This document shows, one piece after another, positions 60,076 to 64,000 of a stretch of DNA of 64,000 nt. Within the stretch, counting starts at the first letter, position 1, and each line of letters opens with the position of its first letter. Source of the stretch: Proteiniphilum sp. UBA5384 (GTDB taxonomy: Bacteria > Bacteroidota > Bacteroidia > Bacteroidales > Dysgonomonadaceae); the NCBI RefSeq assembly GCF_002410825.1, contig NZ_DHOS01000067.1, forward strand, positions 119,139 through 183,138, given 5' to 3'. A program made the position numbers and the translations under genes. Under the pieces are notes generated by a model, which was not told the origin of the DNA, made no database searches, and saw nothing but the letters and a program-made list of their open reading frames with translations.

Positions 60076-62262
60076 AATAGACTTGACTCCTTTCACTGCG
60101 CGCAGTTTTTTTATCAACTGGTCGAGCATGGATGTATCGCCCAGCATTACAGTAATGTTTCCCTGAAAAAGGCCGTCATTGGAGTCAATGGTAATAGAAC
60201 GCATCTGTACCCCATCCTCTTTGGATATAATAGACATCAGGTTGGCTACGATATTGAGTTGATCATTTCCAATAACCCTCAACACTATTGTATAGCTAGA
60301 AGAACTGGTTTTTCCCGACCATCGGGCTTTCAATATCCGGTAACCGAACCGGGAGAACAGATCATGCGCATTAGGACAATTCACTCGGTGGATTTTGATT
60401 CCCTGGGAAGAAACAAATCCGAAAATATCATCACCGAAGATTGGATTGCAACATTTCGCCAGCTTATAATCCACTCCGGTCAGGTTCTGGTCAATGATCA
60501 ACTCGTCTGAACCACCAATTTCCTGTAGAGGGGTTTTTAGCGTAAATTCACCCGCACTCACCGAAGTGTGGCTCTCCCTGATTTCAGTCTCTCTAATTTC
60601 CAGTTCCAGGTAACGATCTATCACCCAATTCACATCATTTTTTTCTGAAGCAATATCTACATAAAATTCAGTGACGGTCTTATACCTGAGTTTTTTGATC
60701 AGTTGCATCAGGCGGGCTTCATCCACTTCTATTTTCCGGTTCCTCATCCGTCGAAGGAGCGTCTCTTTTGCGATATCCACCTGCTTTCCGGCCTCTTCTT
60801 TCAGTAATTGGCGTATTTTCGTCCGCGCTTTCGATGTCACCGCAAAATTCAGCCAGTCCTGTTTCGGGACCTGATGCGAAGAGGTATTGACTTCTACCTG
60901 GTCTCCACTTTTTAATACATACCTGATGGGCACGTTCTTGCCATTCACCCTGCCGGACACGCAGGTAGCTCCCAGGTTGGAATGTATACCAAACGCGAAA
61001 TCGAGCACCGTCGCTCCCTTAGGAAGCTTGAACAAGTCACCTTTGGGGGTAAAGACGAAGATCTCTTCGTCATATAAGTCGAGTTTAAAATCGGTCAGCT
61101 TCTGGTTGGGGTTAGTCTCGCTATCTTCGAGTGCTTCCCTGATCGTACCCAGCCAGTTATCCAGTGTCGTCTCCTCTTTTACACCCTTGTATTTCCAATG
61201 GGCCGCCAACCCTCTTTCGGCAATCTCATCCATCCTTTTCGTGCGGATCTGTACCTCTACCCATTTCCCATCCGGTCCCATCACGGTGGTATGAAGCGAT
61301 TCATATCCGTTACTTTTGGGGATGGAAAGCCAATCCTTCAAACGTTTGGGATTGGGTTGGTACATATCGGTAACGATCGAATAGACCTGCCAGCAATGAG
61401 CCTTCTCCAACTCGGGTGGCGAATCGAGGATCACACGGATAGCGAACAGGTCATAAATATTTTCGAATTCTATTTTCTGTTTTTTCAACTTATTCTGAAT
61501 AGAATAAATCGATTTGGTACGTCCCTTGATATCATACTTCAATCCTGTCTTATCCAGACGTTCCTTTACAGGTCCTATAAATTCATTGATATACCGGTCG
61601 CGCGACCGTTTCGTCTCATTCAGTTTTCGGGCAATGAAATCATAGTGCTCCCGGTCGGTATATTTCAGCGAGAGATCTTCCAGCTCCGATTTGATGGTAT
61701 AAAGACCCAAGCGGTGTGAAAGGGGGGCATAGAGATAAGTGGACTCCACAGAAAGGTCTAATCTGGAAGAGGGCGACGCCTCCTTTGCATCGCGCATCCT
61801 TTGCAGTTGTTGCGCTATCATAATAAATATCACCCGCACATCTTCAGCAAGTGAAAGCAACAATTTGATATAATTCTCAGATTCTACCGCCGTACGTTTA
61901 CCACTGAACTGGTTCACTTTCTTCAATCCTCTCAGAATGCTTTCCACTTCACTACCGAACTGCTGTTCCATTCCGGCCTGTGCCTGTCCAGCATTCACCA
62001 CAGGATGAAAAAGCAAGACTGCACATACGGCAGGTTGTTTGAGGCCGATCTCATCAATAATAATGACAGCAGTACGCATGGACAATCCAAGATGATACAA
62101 TGCCTCCTTATCTTGTTGTTCTTCCGCTTTTTTAAAAGACTGGCGCAATAACGTCCTTAACATAGACACTTTATGCATATCCCATTCCTGCCTGAGAAAG
62201 GAATACAGCCTGCCATACAAGTGGAAAAATTCTTTGCGGTCTATAAAAGTGCTATTATCCAT
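60061..62262 (-). CDS. RelA-type (p)ppGpp synthetase with degenerate hydrolase domain
   Basis: The 733-residue protein has the long RSH layout: N-terminal HD region (about 30-190), synthetase (about 235-360 with GRTKSIYSIQNKLKKQ, YDLFAIRVILDS, SNGYESLHTTVMGP and VEVQIRT), TGS (about 410-470), a Cys-containing zinc-finger region (CCNPIFGDDIFGFVSSQGIKIHRVNC) and C-terminal ACT (about 660-733). The metal-binding HD motif is replaced by FHPVV (about 85-89), and the LADRLHNMR segment reads IAQQLQRMR, so the hydrolase site is lost while the synthetase residues remain. It is therefore likely to make but not degrade (p)ppGpp; a separate bifunctional Rel would be expected elsewhere. Confidence 0.92.
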   Translation of the reverse strand: MDNSTFIDRKEFFHLYGRLYSFLRQEWDMHKVSMLRTLLRQSFKKAEEQQDKEALYHLGLSMRTAVIIIDEIGLKQPAVCAVLLFHPVVNAGQAQAGMEQQFGSEVESILRGLKKVNQFSGKRTAVESENYIKLLLSLAEDVRVIFIMIAQQLQRMRDAKEASPSSRLDLSVESTYLYAPLSHRLGLYTIKSELEDLSLKYTDREHYDFIARKLNETKRSRDRYINEFIGPVKERLDKTGLKYDIKGRTKSIYSIQNKLKKQKIEFENIYDLFAIRVILDSPPELEKAHCWQVYSIVTDMYQPNPKRLKDWLSIPKSNGYESLHTTVMGPDGKWVEVQIRTKRMDEIAERGLAAHWKYKGVKEETTLDNWLGTIREALEDSETNPNQKLTDFKLDLYDEEIFVFTPKGDLFKLPKGATVLDFAFGIHSNLGATCVSGRVNGKNVPIRYVLKSGDQVEVNTSSHQVPKQDWLNFAVTSKARTKIRQLLKEEAGKQVDIAKETLLRRMRNRKIEVDEARLMQLIKKLRYKTVTEFYVDIASEKNDVNWVIDRYLELEIRETEIRESHTSVSAGEFTLKTPLQEIGGSDELIIDQNLTGVDYKLAKCCNPIFGDDIFGFVSSQGIKIHRVNCPNAHDLFSRFGYRILKARWSGKTSSSSYTIVLRVIGNDQLNIVANLMSIISKEDGVQMRSITIDSNDGLFQGNITVMLGDTSMLDQLIKKLRAVKGVKSISRLN

Positions 62263-62290
62263 CTTATTTGTTTGATCGCTTTTTTATCCA

Positions 62291-62298
62291 CAAATTTA
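62291..62298 (-). promoter_or_regulatory. -7 box for the RelA-type gene
   Basis: The minus strand reads TAAATTTG, 29 nt before the start at 62262. Confidence 0.4.
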
Positions 62299-62353
62299 CT
62301 ATTTTCTTCCGATATCAGTAAAACAGTCTACTAAAAGTAAAGAACAAAATCAC

Positions 62354-62361
62354 TATATTTG
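62354..62361 (+). promoter_or_regulatory. -7 box for the GH2 gene
   Basis: TATATTTG lies 31 nt before the start at 62393. Confidence 0.45.
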
Positions 62362-62392
62362 CGTAAAATATCAAAAGTCAAACTTATTTTTT

Positions 62393-64000
62393 ATGCAAAA
62401 ATTTATCTCTCTCCTGTTTTTTATGACAATGCCATTTATCCTATCTGCACAGCAAGATGAAATTCTTCCGTTGAATGACGGCTGGGAATTCTCACAAATG
62501 GATAAAGGCCAGTGGTATTCCGCCGAAGTACCGGGATCGGTACAACACGATCTGGTACGTCACAAAGTCTTACCCGATCCTTTTTACGGAACCAATGAAG
62601 AAAAGGTGCAGTGGGTAGAGGATGAAAACTGGGATTTCAGAAAGACATTTACCATAACGGCCGGTCAGTTGCAATATGACGATGCACAGCTTTTTTTCGA
62701 AGGGCTGGACACCCATGCCGATGTATTCCTGAACGGATCGCGGATCTTTCGCTCAGAAAACATGTTTATCGGTTATAAAATACCGATAAAACATTTACTG
62801 AAAGAAGGGGAGAATCACCTCTATATCCGATTTTATTCGCCGATACAACTGATGATGCCTGCAAGGGCGACCTTTGGTTACGATTATCCGGCAGGAAACG
62901 ACCATAGGGAGGAGAAACTAAGTATTTATAACCGTAAGGCGCCCTATCATTTCGGATGGGACTGGGGTATCCGAATCGCCCAGATGGGTATATGGAAGCC
63001 GGTTTCGATTAAGTTCTACAATGATGCGTACATCGAGGATTATTACGTGAAACAGGCTTTGGTTACAGAACAGTTGGCCAAAATAGATAACCGGATAGAA
63101 ATTCATTCAGTAGCCAATGATCCGATAGAAGCTACCGTGACTATTGAATACAGTTTGCAGGGCGATACCGGTCAACCGATATCTAAAAACATCACCTTAT
63201 ATCCCGGCAACAATATAGTTTCCCTGCCTCAGGAAATCAATCGTCCCAAAAGATGGATGCCTGTACATTGGGGTGAACAGCATCTCTATGACTTTACGGT
63301 AAAAATTGTGTCGGGCAACCGGCAAATCGCAAAAAAAACAGTACGGACCGGGTTACGTTCCATACGCCTGGTGCAGGAATCGGATCAATATGGCAAATCG
63401 TTCTATTTCGAAGTGAATGGTATCCCCCTCTTTGCCAAAGGATCCAATTACATCCCCGGCGAAATTTTTACAACACAGCAGGATGCCGACTTTTATAATA
63501 CACTGTTTGACAATATTACTGCTGCCAATATGAATTTCGTACGGGTATGGGGTGGCGGCATTTATGAAAATGAGGAATTCTACCGGCAAGCCGATGAAAG
63601 AGGTATACTTGTATGGCAGGATTTTATTTTCGGGTGTGTACCCTACCCTTCCGACGATTCCTTTTTAAAGAACGTGGAACAAGAAGTAACTTATAATATC
63701 AAACGGCTCCGTAACCATACCTCATTGGCTTTCTGGTGTGGAAACAACGAAATAGAAGAGGGATTGAACCATTGGGGTTGGCAAAATGATTACCCGACGG
63801 AAGTGATGGATATATGGTTTGAAGGATACAACAAAACATTTCGCGAATTGATACCCGGCCTAGTCAATGAATTAGACGGAACACGCAGTTACATACATGG
63901 ATCGCCTTACAACTCCAATTGGGGTAACCCCGAGAAATTTACTTCCAGTGATGCACACGACTGGGGGCTTTGGCATGGACGGATGCCTTTTGAGGCAATG
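62393..64000 (+). CDS. GH2 beta-mannosidase-like glycosidase, 5' part
   Basis: The frame runs off the right edge after 536 codons. A signal peptide ends at LSAQQ (about 1-20). The sugar-binding domain (about 25-200: LNDGWEFSQM, VPGSVQHDLV, FFEGLDTHADVFLNG, FGWDWGIRIAQMGIWKP) and Ig-like domain are followed by the start of the TIM barrel with RVWGGGIYENEEFYRQADERGILVWQDF and CGNNEIEEG, where Glu453 is the acid/base by family. The strong match to family 2 beta-mannosidases (WGGGIYE, NNEIEEG) makes mannoside more likely than galactoside. It has its own promoter and is not linked to the cell-wall locus. Confidence 0.92.
   Translation, partial: MQKFISLLFFMTMPFILSAQQDEILPLNDGWEFSQMDKGQWYSAEVPGSVQHDLVRHKVLPDPFYGTNEEKVQWVEDENWDFRKTFTITAGQLQYDDAQLFFEGLDTHADVFLNGSRIFRSENMFIGYKIPIKHLLKEGENHLYIRFYSPIQLMMPARATFGYDYPAGNDHREEKLSIYNRKAPYHFGWDWGIRIAQMGIWKPVSIKFYNDAYIEDYYVKQALVTEQLAKIDNRIEIHSVANDPIEATVTIEYSLQGDTGQPISKNITLYPGNNIVSLPQEINRPKRWMPVHWGEQHLYDFTVKIVSGNRQIAKKTVRTGLRSIRLVQESDQYGKSFYFEVNGIPLFAKGSNYIPGEIFTTQQDADFYNTLFDNITAANMNFVRVWGGGIYENEEFYRQADERGILVWQDFIFGCVPYPSDDSFLKNVEQEVTYNIKRLRNHTSLAFWCGNNEIEEGLNHWGWQNDYPTEVMDIWFEGYNKTFRELIPGLVNELDGTRSYIHGSPYNSNWGNPEKFTSSDAHDWGLWHGRMPFEAM

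Noticed and set aside
1..64000. rRNA, tRNA, CRISPR arrays, riboswitches, phage or integrase genes
   Set aside because: None was seen; the gaps between genes are short and hold no such signature. A covariance-model scan would be decisive.

Overview
The window is a gene-dense stretch of a Bacteroidales chromosome (phylum Bacteroidota). SusC/SusD pairs, a Bacteroidota-type ECF sigma factor with FecR, many promoters of the form TAnnTTTG (some with TTTG/ATTG 19-20 bp upstream), BtDPP-III-like peptidase and DUF5606 all point there. The gene content resembles Dysgonomonadaceae/Tannerellaceae; this placement is inference. No rRNA, tRNA, CRISPR array or intact mobile element was seen.

Layout. 1-6.1 kb: the 3' end of dipeptidyl peptidase III, folC, two paralogous small lipoproteins, a DUF937 protein and the thyA-folA pair. 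6.1-20.8 kb: an ECF sigma factor, a SusC/SusD pair, a FecR anti-sigma factor, a second SusC/SusD pair and a surface lipoprotein. 20.9-27.9 kb: three exported enzymes, namely a GHL10 (DigH/YddW-type) glycosidase, a GH9 plus NodB-deacetylase fusion, and an amidase_3 protein with an inserted golvesin-type domain. 27.9-36.4 kb: a two-module glycosyltransferase, a SpoIID-domain protein, AmpG, NamZ, MurT, MurK and MurQ, followed by an exported alpha/beta hydrolase and a FemAB-type protein. 38.6-64 kb: mostly housekeeping genes, including NfeD-flotillin, a KAS III-like enzyme, MscS channel, carboxynorspermidine dehydrogenase, pyrBI, metA, a lactonase-fold lipoprotein, DUF5606-cdsA, galE, a tricorn-like S41 protease, plsC, NfeD1a, folK, a RelA-type synthetase and the start of a GH2 beta-mannosidase.

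Main interpretation. The block at 24.9-36.4 kb reads as a cell-wall salvage pathway. The amidase would strip stem peptides, NamZ would release MurNAc from glycan ends, MurT and AmpG would import MurNAc and muropeptides, MurK would phosphorylate MurNAc, and MurQ would convert MurNAc-6-P to GlcNAc-6-P and D-lactate. Just upstream, all on the same strand, lie a sigma/FecR-controlled double SusCD system, a GHL10 enzyme of the type that cuts denuded peptidoglycan glycans, and a GH9-deacetylase fusion. I propose that about 6-37 kb may form one peptidoglycan (or amino-sugar glycan) utilization locus. The murTKQ core is known from Tannerella forsythia; the coupling to SusCD and ECF control is inference.

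Regulatory structure. The two susC genes share a distinctive 5' leader: a tiny ORF starting Met-Pro-Met, hairpins, and an identical 19-nt inverted repeat just before the start codon. A shared 19-nt AT-rich motif lies upstream of susC1 and fecR. SusC1 has lost about 67 residues of the STN signalling domain that SusC2 keeps. A strong promoter followed by an intrinsic terminator in the gap before plsC suggests a small RNA. Short degenerate repeats sit at many gene junctions and sometimes supply stop codons.
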